Shown: positions 34,494 to 43,191 of the stretch, piece by piece
How positions within the stretch are numbered: position 1 is the first letter of the stretch
Layout: each line of letters opens with the position of its first letter
Source of the DNA: Gordonia hankookensis
GTDB lineage: Bacteria; Actinomycetota; Actinomycetes; Mycobacteriales; Mycobacteriaceae
Assembly (NCBI RefSeq): GCF_014673215.1
Contig: NZ_JACWMS010000002.1
Span: forward strand, 1,426,001 to 1,490,000
Reading direction: 5' to 3'
DNA length: 64,000 nt
Notes under the pieces: model-generated
Databases searched by the model: none
What the model was told of the DNA's origin: nothing
Seen by the model: only the letters and a program-made list of their open reading frames with translations
Made by a program: the position numbers and the translations under genes

Positions 34494-37400
34494 TCACAGC
34501 TGCGCCAGTCCGTGACGGACCTTCTCCTCGACGTCAGCCGTCAGTTGCCGATGTCGCTCGGCCGCCTCGTGGTCGCCCATCGTCTCTGCCAACTCGGCAA
34601 GTACCACGTCGATGATGCCGAAAACCACACTGCCGGAGTCAAGTCCGGCGATCGCGCCCGACCATTCGCTCAGTTCGTCGTACAGCCGGGCGGCCTGCTC
34701 TGCCAAACCGAGGCGCGCCAGGGCGCGTGCGTGGAACACCGCGATGGCCGACCAGTAGTAGTCGCGGACCACCGGGATGTCCAGCTCGGCGATCCGGCGG
34801 GCCTCGTCCTCGCGCCCGGCGTCGAGCAGGGCCACGACGTAGACCCACGCGATCGACTCCGGAGCCGATTCGTACAGCAGGCGCGCACCATCGACGAGGT
34901 GTCCGATCGATCCGCGATGCCAGCCGAGGCAGAGCTGTGAGATCAAGGTGAACTCGTTGGCGGCCGGGAGCCCGGCTGCCGCCAATTGCATGCCGATCGC
35001 CTGATAGGTCTGGTCCGCCTGGTCGAGGTCGCCGCGCAGCACGTCGAGCACCGCGCGGAAGGTGGCGAGCACGACCACCAGCTCGCCGACCTTGCTGCTC
35101 GTCGCCGACTGCATCGCCAGCTGCATCTCGGCAGCCGCGCCGGGTAGATCGGTCTCGCCCGAGCGTACGAGCGACCGGAAGAAGTGGGCGACCGCCTGAT
35201 AGTCGAGGCTGCCGGATTCTGCTGCTGCGGTGACGAAGTCGGCCGCGATCCGCGGGTGGTCATCGCGTTGGTCGGGGCCCATCGCGGTGTAGACGCGGGC
35301 GTTGAGGGCGGCGCACGTGAGGTCGATGTCGCCGACCTCGTGTGCGAGTTCGACCGCCTCGCGCGCGCATTCGACTGCGAATTGCTGCTCGTTTCCTTCG
35401 AATTCGAAGACCGCTGTCACCAGGAGACGCACCCGGTCGGCGCCCGATGTGCCGGGCAGCGCCTCGCGCACCGCGGTACTCATCACGTCGTCGAGGAGCC
35501 GGTTGGGGCGGGTCGTCCAGATGGTCGGCGTCCGCCAGCAGGTCAGGGCCGACAGCACGAGATCGTCGTCGCCCACCGAGCGTGCCGACAACAATGCCTG
35601 TTCCCGACGACTCCGGGCCTCGCTCACCTCGCCACGGTGTGCCAGCGCGGTCACCAGATCGCAGAGTGCGTGGACGAGGGCGGTCCGGTCCCCGGTGTCC
35701 GCGGTCGACCTGTCGTGCCCGGCCATCACGTGCAGATCCACTGCCGACCGCCAGAGCGGTGCGGTGTCGGCCTGCAGCGCAAATCCCTGCCGCGCTGCGC
35801 TTTCGACGATGTCGAGGGCCTCGGCTGCCGTTCCCGACGATGCGCCGAGGGCCGCGTGGTGGGCGAGCTCGTCGATCGGCACCTCGCGGCAGTCGCGGAG
35901 ACACTCGAAGGCACGCCAATGCAACCGGCGTCGTCGTAGCGCGGGAATGCTGTCGTAGACGGCGTCGCGGGTCAGCACGTGATTGAACCGCACCCGGTCG
36001 ACCGAGGCGACCAGCAGATCGGCCACGACCGCGGTGTCGATTGCATCGAGCACGGCGTCTTCACCGCCCGCGTCGTCGGGGTGCATCGCGACGATGGTGT
36101 CGATGTCGGCGTCACGGCCGCAGATCGCGACGAGCCGCAGCACCGCGACGGTGTCGGCGGGCAGCCGTTCGACCCGGCGCAGCAACACCTCCCGCACTCC
36201 ACTCGGAACGGCTGTCCGTGCGTCTCGCGGGCCGCGTGACGCGACCAGTTTGGCCAGCTCCCGCGCGAACAGCGGGTTGCCGTCGGTGCGCTGATGCAGC
36301 ATGGTCAGGGTCGTCTCGTCGACCGGGTCCAGGCCCACCGACGCCGCCAATCCACGTATCCCGTCCTCCGACAGTCCGGCGAGCGTCAGGTGATCGGCAG
36401 TGACCGAGGTCAATGACGCAGCGGTGGCGAGCAGTTCGGTCGCCGCCTCCGATGGTCGATACGTGGCGACCACCAGCACCGGCTGGTCCGCCATCCATGT
36501 CACCACTTGCCGAAGCACCTGCAAGGTCGCGCTGTCGGCGCGATGCACGTCGTCGAGGACCACCACCACGCCTGCGCCCTCGGAGGGCGCCGCCTCGCAC
36601 GCGGCCCGGACCTGCCGGGCGATCAGGAACGGGTCCTCGATCTCGTTGTCGCCGCCGAGGTCGTCGACCACATCGCGCCACGCCCACGCGGTCGGTGCCC
36701 CGTCGACCTCGGGACAATGTCCGATCGCCGATGCCCAGCCCGCGTCGCGAAGCCGGCCGATGAGCAACTGCGTCAGCGTTGACTTGCCGCCACCGGCCTC
36801 CGCGGTGATCCAGACGACCCGCAGCCCGGTGCGCAGCGCCGTCTCCGCGTGCGTGGTGAGCTTCTCCAATTCGGCGTCGCGGCCCGCGAAGTCGGGTCGG
36901 GGCCGGCTGTCGGGAGCGACGACAGACAGGGGCGTCGTGGTGGCGGGTCGAGTGTCGCCAGGCCGAGACGCGAGCTGCAGTGCCGGATCCTGCTGCAGGA
37001 TCGCGGCTTCGAGTTCCCGAACGGCGGGAGACGGGTCGACGCCGAGTTCGTCGGCCAGATAGTCGCGCACCGAACGCAGGGTCTGCAGCGCATCGGCCTG
37101 GCGCCCGAGGCGGTATTGGGCCAGTGCGAGGAGTCGGAACAGTTCTTCGCGCGTCGAGTGGTGTTCACACAATCCCGGCAGACGCGTGACCACCTCCGCG
37201 GGCCGATCCAGGTCCAAGGCCGCCCTTGCGTGCTGTTCCTGGGCGGTGAGATAGAGCTCGTCGAGTCGTGCAACGGCCGGCCGTGCCCAGTCCTCGACGG
37301 CGTGTGATCCGAACGGTTCGCCCTGCCAGAGTGCGATCGCGTCGCCGAGCCGGGCGTACCGGGTGGCCGGCTCGGTGTCGTCGGCCTCCAGGAGGTCGGC

Positions 37401-37754
37401 GAAACGCCAGAGATCCACCGACTCCCGTGGCATCCGCAGTGCGTAGCCGGGTGGCTCGCTCACCAGGATCCGTGCGGCCGATCGCGGCGGACGGTTCGGT
37501 TCGAGGATGCGCCGCAGATTGGAGATGTGTACTTGCAGGCCGCCGAGGGCCTTCGGGGGTGGTTCGCCGTTCCAGAGGTCGTCGATCAGGCGATCCGTCG
37601 AGACGACGTGGCCGTCCGCGGCGACCAGCCGCGCGAGCACGGCGCGCTCGCGACGGGACTTGATCTCGGCGGGCCGTCCGCCGATCTCGACGCGCGCAGT
37701 CCCCGACATCGTCACCGATACAGCCGGTTCTGCAGCCTCGACGCGTGTCGACAT
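34494..37754 (-). CDS. Large BTAD/SARP-type regulator with AAA ATPase and helical repeats (AfsR-like)
   Basis: 1086 aa; ATG 37754 has GAGGAG 10 nt upstream. Order: OmpR/PhoB-type winged helix (about 15-95: RERAVLARLVAADGHVVSTDRLIDDLW), bacterial transcriptional activation domain (about 100-250: LWRFADLLEAD...QALRSVRDYLADELGVDPSPAVRELEAAIL), then a STAND/AAA ATPase with Walker A AEAGGGKST and Walker B VVVVLDDVHRAD, and a long helical-repeat C-terminus. Such proteins integrate a ligand or phospho-signal with ATP to activate nearby operons. It sits between an aldehyde dehydrogenase gene and the GntR/catabolic operon on the same strand, so it is a candidate activator of both. Confidence 0.87.
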   Translation of the reverse strand: MSTRVEAAEPAVSVTMSGTARVEIGGRPAEIKSRRERAVLARLVAADGHVVSTDRLIDDLWNGEPPPKALGGLQVHISNLRRILEPNRPPRSAARILVSEPPGYALRMPRESVDLWRFADLLEADDTEPATRYARLGDAIALWQGEPFGSHAVEDWARPAVARLDELYLTAQEQHARAALDLDRPAEVVTRLPGLCEHHSTREELFRLLALAQYRLGRQADALQTLRSVRDYLADELGVDPSPAVRELEAAILQQDPALQLASRPGDTRPATTTPLSVVAPDSRPRPDFAGRDAELEKLTTHAETALRTGLRVVWITAEAGGGKSTLTQLLIGRLRDAGWASAIGHCPEVDGAPTAWAWRDVVDDLGGDNEIEDPFLIARQVRAACEAAPSEGAGVVVVLDDVHRADSATLQVLRQVVTWMADQPVLVVATYRPSEAATELLATAASLTSVTADHLTLAGLSEDGIRGLAASVGLDPVDETTLTMLHQRTDGNPLFARELAKLVASRGPRDARTAVPSGVREVLLRRVERLPADTVAVLRLVAICGRDADIDTIVAMHPDDAGGEDAVLDAIDTAVVADLLVASVDRVRFNHVLTRDAVYDSIPALRRRRLHWRAFECLRDCREVPIDELAHHAALGASSGTAAEALDIVESAARQGFALQADTAPLWRSAVDLHVMAGHDRSTADTGDRTALVHALCDLVTALAHRGEVSEARSRREQALLSARSVGDDDLVLSALTCWRTPTIWTTRPNRLLDDVMSTAVREALPGTSGADRVRLLVTAVFEFEGNEQQFAVECAREAVELAHEVGDIDLTCAALNARVYTAMGPDQRDDHPRIAADFVTAAAESGSLDYQAVAHFFRSLVRSGETDLPGAAAEMQLAMQSATSSKVGELVVVLATFRAVLDVLRGDLDQADQTYQAIGMQLAAAGLPAANEFTLISQLCLGWHRGSIGHLVDGARLLYESAPESIAWVYVVALLDAGREDEARRIAELDIPVVRDYYWSAIAVFHARALARLGLAEQAARLYDELSEWSGAIAGLDSGSVVFGIIDVVLAELAETMGDHEAAERHRQLTADVEEKVRHGLAQL

Positions 37755-37855
37755 CGCGCTCGCGCTCCTCGCCCAAGATGCAATCACTTCGTTGTGGTGA
37801 GGGTAGCGCCGCGCTGCGGCTCACGGGCAGTTTGCGTGTCGATCGAACGAACGTC

Positions 37856-39556
37856 TCAGGGCATCAGGATCGCCTTGAACACACCCGGTATCCGGCCCCA
37901 ACCCGGATGGCCTGCGTAGTGCGTGAGTGCCTTCGATGCCGAGGTGTTGGCCTTGGAGGTGACGAACCAGGGCATCGGCGGTGCCGTCGATGCCTCCCCG
38001 CCCAGCCACGAACGTGGGAACGGGCGGAACGGTCCGTTCACCACCACGCGTTCGGGGTCGGCGATCAGCCGGGTGTTGTGGACGACCCCGATGCCACTGC
38101 CCACATCGTCGATCGTGTTGCCCGGATAGGCGCCCCAGGGCATGACCGGGGCGAGGTAACCGGTGGCCGACCAGCAGTTGATCCCGATGGTGCCGTAACG
38201 CAGTTCGGCGATGGCTTCGGTGAAGGCACCACCCATCTCCTTCCGATCATGCGGGGCGACGATGAGGCCGGCACCGAGTGTGCCCACGAGCCGGTCATTG
38301 GCGAACCGCACCGCATTGCGAAGGAAATCGACTCCGATACCGGGAATGGTTGTGTGTCCCAGCACAGGTGAGAAGTACTCGGTCCGGTAGAGCTCGTCGG
38401 ACGTCGAGTCGCCCACCTCGATCAGCATCCGGCCGCCGTGACGTTCTGCGTGAGGGTAGGCGTGCTGGGCCCGGGCCATGTTGCGGTCACTGCCCGGATA
38501 CCAGTTCTCTCGCGGAGGCAGGCTGTCGAAGACCTTCCGGATCGCGTCGAGGAACTGCGCGCGTTGCGGCCAGGACGAACTCATGATCATGGCCTGACCG
38601 GCGATGCAGTTGTGACCGCTGTTCTGCAGCTTCTGTGTCGCGACGTTCTCGGCCTGGTAGGCGAGATCGGCGTCGGACCACTTTCCCGGTACGACGATGA
38701 TGGGCGAGACGCCGCCGAGTTCGCTGGTGATCGGTTTCGACATCAGCGGCGCGTGGGTGGCGCGCCGGCGTTCGCCCTCGGTGCCGCGGCCCCAGACGAT
38801 GGCGTCGTGGGTGGACGCGCTGCCGGTGATGTGGACGTGCCCGACGTCCGGATGGCCGGTGATGTACTCACCGACATCGCCCTCGCCGTTGATGATTCGC
38901 AGCAGGTCTCGTCGGATCAACGGGGCAAACGCCTTTTCGTACACCGGCAGCATCTCGGCAAACGTCGGATTCAGCTTCAGCACGCTGACCCGGTTGTGGG
39001 CGACCAGTTCGTACAGGGCATCGAGGGGACCGATGAGGGTGGCATTGCCCGCGCCCAGGACCAGGCCGACGCCGCCGCTCTCGGTGGGTCGCCGTGCGCC
39101 CAGCCCCGCCGTCGCGCGCACCTCGTCGATCCCGACACCCGGCGGCATCCAGATGGCACCGGAGAAACCGTTGAGCAGCAACGCTTCCTGCACGCCATGT
39201 GGTAGCACCTCGAGAGTGATGCGGCCGCCGGGCGCCTGCCCGACCGGAATCCCGTCGACCGGGTTGCCGCCCCTGGCCAGAGTCGTGAGGGTCTGCGCGG
39301 TCGCGGTGAGGGTGGCCATGGTGATGTAGGGCCCGGCGAGCCACTCTTCGCCCCGTACCGATGGTGGGGTCTGTTTGATCCGGATCGCCGTGTCGGCCCA
39401 CGCGGCCGCGGTGTCGCGCACGGCGTCGCGGGTCCGGAGCAGGAGCGCTGCGCGCTCATGGAGTGAGATCGACGCCCACGCGTTCGCCCCGCGTCTGAGC
39501 TCGTCGATCAGGCGGTCGAGCCCGGTGTGATCCACGGGCTGCGAAGTGGCGGTCAT
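37856..39556 (-). CDS. Aldehyde dehydrogenase family protein (long, atypical)
   Basis: 566 aa, longer than the usual 480-500. The catalytic set is present: N171 (GAGNATL), K194 (KLNPTFAE), E279 (SELGGVSP) and nucleophile C317 in GHNCIAGQ, where most ALDHs read GQxC. An insertion around 380-400 and a C-terminal extension (TAPPMPWFVTSKANTSASKALTHYAGHPGW) are unusual. Start ATG 39556 is chosen; a GTG at 39574 is possible. Lies 101 bp before the BTAD regulator. Substrate unknown. Confidence 0.82.
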   Translation of the reverse strand: MTATSQPVDHTGLDRLIDELRRGANAWASISLHERAALLLRTRDAVRDTAAAWADTAIRIKQTPPSVRGEEWLAGPYITMATLTATAQTLTTLARGGNPVDGIPVGQAPGGRITLEVLPHGVQEALLLNGFSGAIWMPPGVGIDEVRATAGLGARRPTESGGVGLVLGAGNATLIGPLDALYELVAHNRVSVLKLNPTFAEMLPVYEKAFAPLIRRDLLRIINGEGDVGEYITGHPDVGHVHITGSASTHDAIVWGRGTEGERRRATHAPLMSKPITSELGGVSPIIVVPGKWSDADLAYQAENVATQKLQNSGHNCIAGQAMIMSSSWPQRAQFLDAIRKVFDSLPPRENWYPGSDRNMARAQHAYPHAERHGGRMLIEVGDSTSDELYRTEYFSPVLGHTTIPGIGVDFLRNAVRFANDRLVGTLGAGLIVAPHDRKEMGGAFTEAIAELRYGTIGINCWSATGYLAPVMPWGAYPGNTIDDVGSGIGVVHNTRLIADPERVVVNGPFRPFPRSWLGGEASTAPPMPWFVTSKANTSASKALTHYAGHPGWGRIPGVFKAILMP

Positions 39557-39692
39557 ACTCGGTAATTGTGACACCGCATGATGTGAACGGGGAGTAGTTT
39601 TCGCATCATTCGCGCAAGAGGGTCGGGGTCTCCGGACGTTTTGCCACCAGCCGATCTGTCATGGCGGCGATCGTCGTGGCCACTGCGAATTC

Positions 39693-39708
39693 GCGTAGTC
39701 GACTACGC
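39693..39708. promoter_or_regulatory. 16-bp perfect palindrome before the small-protein/HTTM unit
   Basis: GCGTAGTCGACTACGC is fully palindromic and lies 72 bp before the start of the 99-aa protein, in the 223-bp divergent gap with the aldehyde dehydrogenase. This is a strong candidate operator; no dedicated regulator is encoded next to the unit, the nearest being the BTAD protein. The rest of the gap shows nothing definite. Confidence 0.55.
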
Positions 39709-39779
39709 ATGTGCACAGCCGGTTCCGGGCGGAGTCTGGAATGAACCGGCGGCCGCCGGGTATCCAGGAAGGCGTCACC

Positions 39780-40079
39780 ATGTCCACCAAGAAGCAGACA
39801 TCCGAACTCACCGCTATCGAACTCGCGGCGATCGACCTCTCGATCACGGTTCTACAGAAGGCCGGTCACACCCTGGGCGGACCGACCGAGTCGTCGAGTA
39901 ACCCGCACGAGATGATGGCCGAGGCAGTCGCCGACGCACACCATCCGTTTGTCGAACTGACCGAACGGGATCGTGAGATCATCGCGCAGATCAAGGATCT
40001 CGCCGGCCAACTCAGCTCGCGTACGTCGCTTGCCGATCTGGTGGAGGCCAGGGCGCGAGTGGTCACCGCAGGCCAGTAG
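39780..40079 (+). CDS. Small hypothetical protein, first gene of the HTTM unit
   Basis: 99 aa, not recognised. The ATG has CAGGAAGG upstream. It is hydrophilic and mostly helical: an N-terminal helix (TSELTAIELAAIDLSITVLQ) ends in HTLGG, then a Ser/His/Met-rich middle (PTESSSNPHEMMAEA) and a charged C-terminal helix (IIAQIKDLAGQL...LVEARARVV). The Gly-Gly after an amphipathic helix recalls double-glycine leader peptides, but no peptidase/ABC exporter is nearby. It is 3 bp from the FAPNP-motif gene and surely cotranscribed. It could be a peptide precursor, an immunity protein or a cytoplasmic partner. Confidence 0.65.
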   Translation: MSTKKQTSELTAIELAAIDLSITVLQKAGHTLGGPTESSSNPHEMMAEAVADAHHPFVELTERDREIIAQIKDLAGQLSSRTSLADLVEARARVVTAGQ

Positions 40080-40082
40080 GTC

Positions 40083-40649
40083 ATGAGCTACTTCGCCGTC
40101 ACGGTGTGCGCGATCGTTCTCGGCGCGTGGTGGGTCGTGAGTGCGATCCATCAGATCGATTCGGGACGGTGGACCAGGCGGATTCGGCGTCGTATCCCGC
40201 TCGGGCTCCTGCCGGGGTGGACATTCTTCGCGCCCAACCCGGCCCGATCCGACTCGCGGCTGATCTGGCGCGAATACGTCGATGGCGCGCACGGAGGCTG
40301 GCTGCCGTGGAAGGAACTCCACTTCGGTTTCGCGCCACCCCATCGCCGGTGGTTGTGGAACCCGGAACTCGTTCTGAACAAAGCCATCAGCGACCTCGCG
40401 AACAACCTGCCGTCCGGAGATGAGGAGACCGCCTCGAGAACGACTCTGATAAGCGCGTCCTACGTTGTGCTGCTGAGCGCGGTGGTTCGACAAGTCGAGA
40501 ACCCCGAGACGGTCGCGATCCAGTTCGCGCTGGTCACCACATCATGGGATGGCGCGGACAGGCACAACGCTGTGTCATTCCTGGGCGAGGAACACGACCT
40601 CGGGGCGCAGTCCCGACTGCGAAGCGCTGATCGTGTTCACCCATCCTGA
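40083..40649 (+). CDS. Membrane-anchored protein with WTFFAPNP motif (SdpA-like partner)
   Basis: 188 aa. One N-terminal membrane span (VTVCAIVLGAWWVVSAI), then the motif PGWTFFAPNPARSDSRLIWREY, and a second weak hydrophobic stretch near SASYVVLLSAVV. Proteins with a W-x-F-F-x-x-N-P motif after one span accompany HTTM-domain proteins; SdpA of the Bacillus sporulation-delaying toxin system shows a similar pattern. This layout, with an HTTM protein overlapping its 3' end, suggests that the two act together at the membrane. No enzyme activity can be assigned. Confidence 0.65.
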   Translation: MSYFAVTVCAIVLGAWWVVSAIHQIDSGRWTRRIRRRIPLGLLPGWTFFAPNPARSDSRLIWREYVDGAHGGWLPWKELHFGFAPPHRRWLWNPELVLNKAISDLANNLPSGDEETASRTTLISASYVVLLSAVVRQVENPETVAIQFALVTTSWDGADRHNAVSFLGEEHDLGAQSRLRSADRVHPS

Positions 40650-41433
40650 GTTGCTCGTCTCGAGGCTCATCTTTGTCGGCTTGGTGATCGAGTCCTTTCA
40701 GATCATCCACCTCAGAAGAGCATTCGGGTCACAGGGGATCTTCTGCAGGACGCACCTCCAGCTGCTCACCGCAGGCGTCGCGTGGCATCAACGGGTCGGT
40801 GCGACAGTCGGCGGATCGGCAGCCGTGACAACGGCGGCCATTCTGCAGTTGGGCGCAGCAACTGCGGTGATCGCCATCGGTACCGGAACGGAATCGGGAA
40901 TCGCCGCGGCGCTGGTCTGCCTCGTCACTGCCGGGTACATCCGTATGCGCCGCCAGATCGGTGGCAGCGGCGCCGAGCAGTTGACGTTCATCGCGCTGGT
41001 GACCTTCGCCATCGTGTTGGTGGCCGGTGGCGGGGAGACAGCGCGTGTCATGGGAGATGTGTTCATCGGCGCGCAGATCGTGCTCGCCTATGTTGTCGCG
41101 GGTGCGGCCAAGGCCTGCTCCCCGACCTGGCGACGAGGCGGCGCGATGTCCGGGATTCTGTCGACCGAATGCTACGGGCTCCCACATCTGAACAGCATCC
41201 TGCGCGCCCATCCCGGTCTGGACAAAGTCCTCGGGTGGACCGTGATCGTCTGGGAACTGGGGTTTCTCGCGATTCTGTTCGCGCCGCCGCCGGTGGCTGT
41301 CGGGATTCTGATCAGCGGGGCCGCTTTTCACGTCGGATGCGCCTTCGTGATGGGTCTCAACCGGTTCACCTGGGCATTCTGCGGTTGTTATCCGGCAGTG
41401 TTCGTGATGGTGACGACGTTGCACAGCATGTGA
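40633..41433 (+). CDS. HTTM-domain-like multi-pass membrane protein (SdpB-like)
   Basis: 266 aa from a GTG at 40633 that overlaps the previous stop by 17 nt; the start is uncertain (weak ribosome site). It has seven or eight hydrophobic spans. The segment YVVAGAAKACSPTWRRGGAMSGILSTECYG matches the HTTM/vitamin K carboxylase-like pattern (AGxxKxxxxxWxxGxA...). HTTM proteins act in the membrane on peptide or lipid partners; SdpB, required to mature the SdpC toxin, belongs to this group. The combination with the FAPNP protein and the 99-aa protein defines a three-gene unit. Confidence 0.68.
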   Translation: MFTHPELLVSRLIFVGLVIESFQIIHLRRAFGSQGIFCRTHLQLLTAGVAWHQRVGATVGGSAAVTTAAILQLGAATAVIAIGTGTESGIAAALVCLVTAGYIRMRRQIGGSGAEQLTFIALVTFAIVLVAGGGETARVMGDVFIGAQIVLAYVVAGAAKACSPTWRRGGAMSGILSTECYGLPHLNSILRAHPGLDKVLGWTVIVWELGFLAILFAPPPVAVGILISGAAFHVGCAFVMGLNRFTWAFCGCYPAVFVMVTTLHSM

Positions 41434-41533
41434 CCGTCCGATCTCCGCCCCAACTGCGTCGATACCCGATTCGCATCGATGCTGTGGACATTTGACTTGG
41501 ACATGTATAGATGCACGGTCTTACGGTCGGAGC

Positions 41534-43153
41534 ATGGATGCAATGACCACTGCAGAGCGGACCGAGTCGGCGGCCGTGCAGTCCCTGACCGGACAGATGA
41601 TCATCGCGGGTGAGCACGTCACCGGCACCGGCGGCGCGGTGTACGCCATCAACCCCGCCAGCGACGAACGACTCCAGCCGGCCTATGCGCATGGCACTGC
41701 GGACGACGTCGCCCGGGCGAGCGCGGCCGCCGTCGAGGCGTTCGCGATCTATCGCAACACGTCCTCGCTTGATCGTGCGAACTTCCTGACGGCCATCGCC
41801 GACAACCTCGATGCCGACAAGGACGCCCTGGTCGAGCGAGCCACCGCCGAATCCGGGCTGCCGGTTGCCCGGGTCACCGGTGAGGTCGGCCGTACCAGTG
41901 GACAGCTCCGGATGTTCGCCGACGTCCTTCGCGAGGGCAGCTGGCAGGGCGCGCGGATCGATCCGGCGCAGCCCGACCGCACACCGATGCCCCGCGCCGA
42001 CATCCGCCAGCGCAAGATCGCACTCGGTCCCGTCGCCGTGTTCGGCGCCAGCAACTTCCCCCTCGCGTTCTCGGTCGCCGGCGGCGACACCGCATCCGCG
42101 CTCGCGGCCGGATGTCCGGTGATCGTCAAGGCCCACGACGCCCATCCCGGGACGTCGGAGCTCGTCGGTCGCGCCATCACCGCGGCGATCGTCACCACCG
42201 GCATGCCCGCAGGCACCTTCTCGCTGCTGTACGGCACCGGTCGGGAGCTCGGCATCGCACTGGTCACCGATCCCGATGTCAAGGCGGTCGGCTTCACCGG
42301 TTCTCGTTCCGGCGGAACGGCACTCGTGCGCGCGGCCGCCTCGCGGCCCGAGCCGATCCCGGTCTATGCCGAGATGAGCTCGATCAATCCCGTCTACCCG
42401 CTTCGCGGAGCGCTCCGCAACCGGGGCGCCGACCTCGGCCGCGCATTCGTCGGTTCGCTGACCATGGGCTCCGGTCAGTTCTGCACCAACCCGGGTCTGG
42501 TGATCGCTGTCGACGGTCCCGATCTCGACACGTTCGTCGATGCCGCGGCCGAGGCCGTCGCGGCGTCCACCCCGACGCCGATGCTGACCCCGAACATCGC
42601 CACCAGCTACGCCCGGGGCGTCGGTGAATTCGATGGCGTCGCAACGGAGGTGGCGCGCGGAACAGAGACATCGGCGCCCAACACCTGCCGCCCGGCGCTC
42701 TTCGGCACCGACGCCGACACCTTCCTCTCCTCGGAGACCCTTCAGCAGGAGATCTTCGGCGCATCGAGCCTCGTCGTGAAATGCCGTGACGAGCAACAGG
42801 TCCGCGACGTCACGGCGAAACTCGAGGGTCAGTTGACCGCCACCGTGCACGCCGACGCCATCGACCACGACGACGCAGGCGCTCTCCTGCAGCTGCTCGA
42901 ACTGAAGGCCGGCCGAATTCTGTTCAACGGGTGGCCAACCGGTGTCGAGGTCGGTCATGCGATGGTGCACGGTGGGCCGTATCCGGCCACATCTGACAGC
43001 CGGACCACCTCGGTCGGCTCACTTGCCATCGAGCGATTCCTGCGGCCCGTCGCCTACCAGGACGTCCCGTCGTCGCTTCTCCCGTCGTCGATCGCCGACG
43101 GCAACCCTGAACAGCTCTGGCGCCGCATCGACGGTGAACTCACCCGCGACTGA
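41534..43153 (+). CDS. Alpha-ketoglutarate semialdehyde (2,5-dioxovalerate) dehydrogenase
   Basis: 539 aa. ALDH catalytic residues: N174 (FGASNFPLAFS), E280 (PVYAEMSSINPV) and nucleophile C317 (GSGQFCTNPG). The E-M-S-S-I-N-P and GQFCTNPG signatures are those of KGSADH, which oxidises 2,5-dioxopentanoate to 2-oxoglutarate with NAD(P)+. It is the last enzyme of the non-phosphorylating aldarate pathway, and the two preceding enzymes follow directly downstream (kdgD, dehydratase). Start ATG 41534; ATG 41543 is equally possible. Confidence 0.9.
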   Translation: MDAMTTAERTESAAVQSLTGQMIIAGEHVTGTGGAVYAINPASDERLQPAYAHGTADDVARASAAAVEAFAIYRNTSSLDRANFLTAIADNLDADKDALVERATAESGLPVARVTGEVGRTSGQLRMFADVLREGSWQGARIDPAQPDRTPMPRADIRQRKIALGPVAVFGASNFPLAFSVAGGDTASALAAGCPVIVKAHDAHPGTSELVGRAITAAIVTTGMPAGTFSLLYGTGRELGIALVTDPDVKAVGFTGSRSGGTALVRAAASRPEPIPVYAEMSSINPVYPLRGALRNRGADLGRAFVGSLTMGSGQFCTNPGLVIAVDGPDLDTFVDAAAEAVAASTPTPMLTPNIATSYARGVGEFDGVATEVARGTETSAPNTCRPALFGTDADTFLSSETLQQEIFGASSLVVKCRDEQQVRDVTAKLEGQLTATVHADAIDHDDAGALLQLLELKAGRILFNGWPTGVEVGHAMVHGGPYPATSDSRTTSVGSLAIERFLRPVAYQDVPSSLLPSSIADGNPEQLWRRIDGELTRD

Positions 43154-43191
43154 CCGGTCGCTCCCGCCCGTACCTTCCTCAAGGAGTCCCA

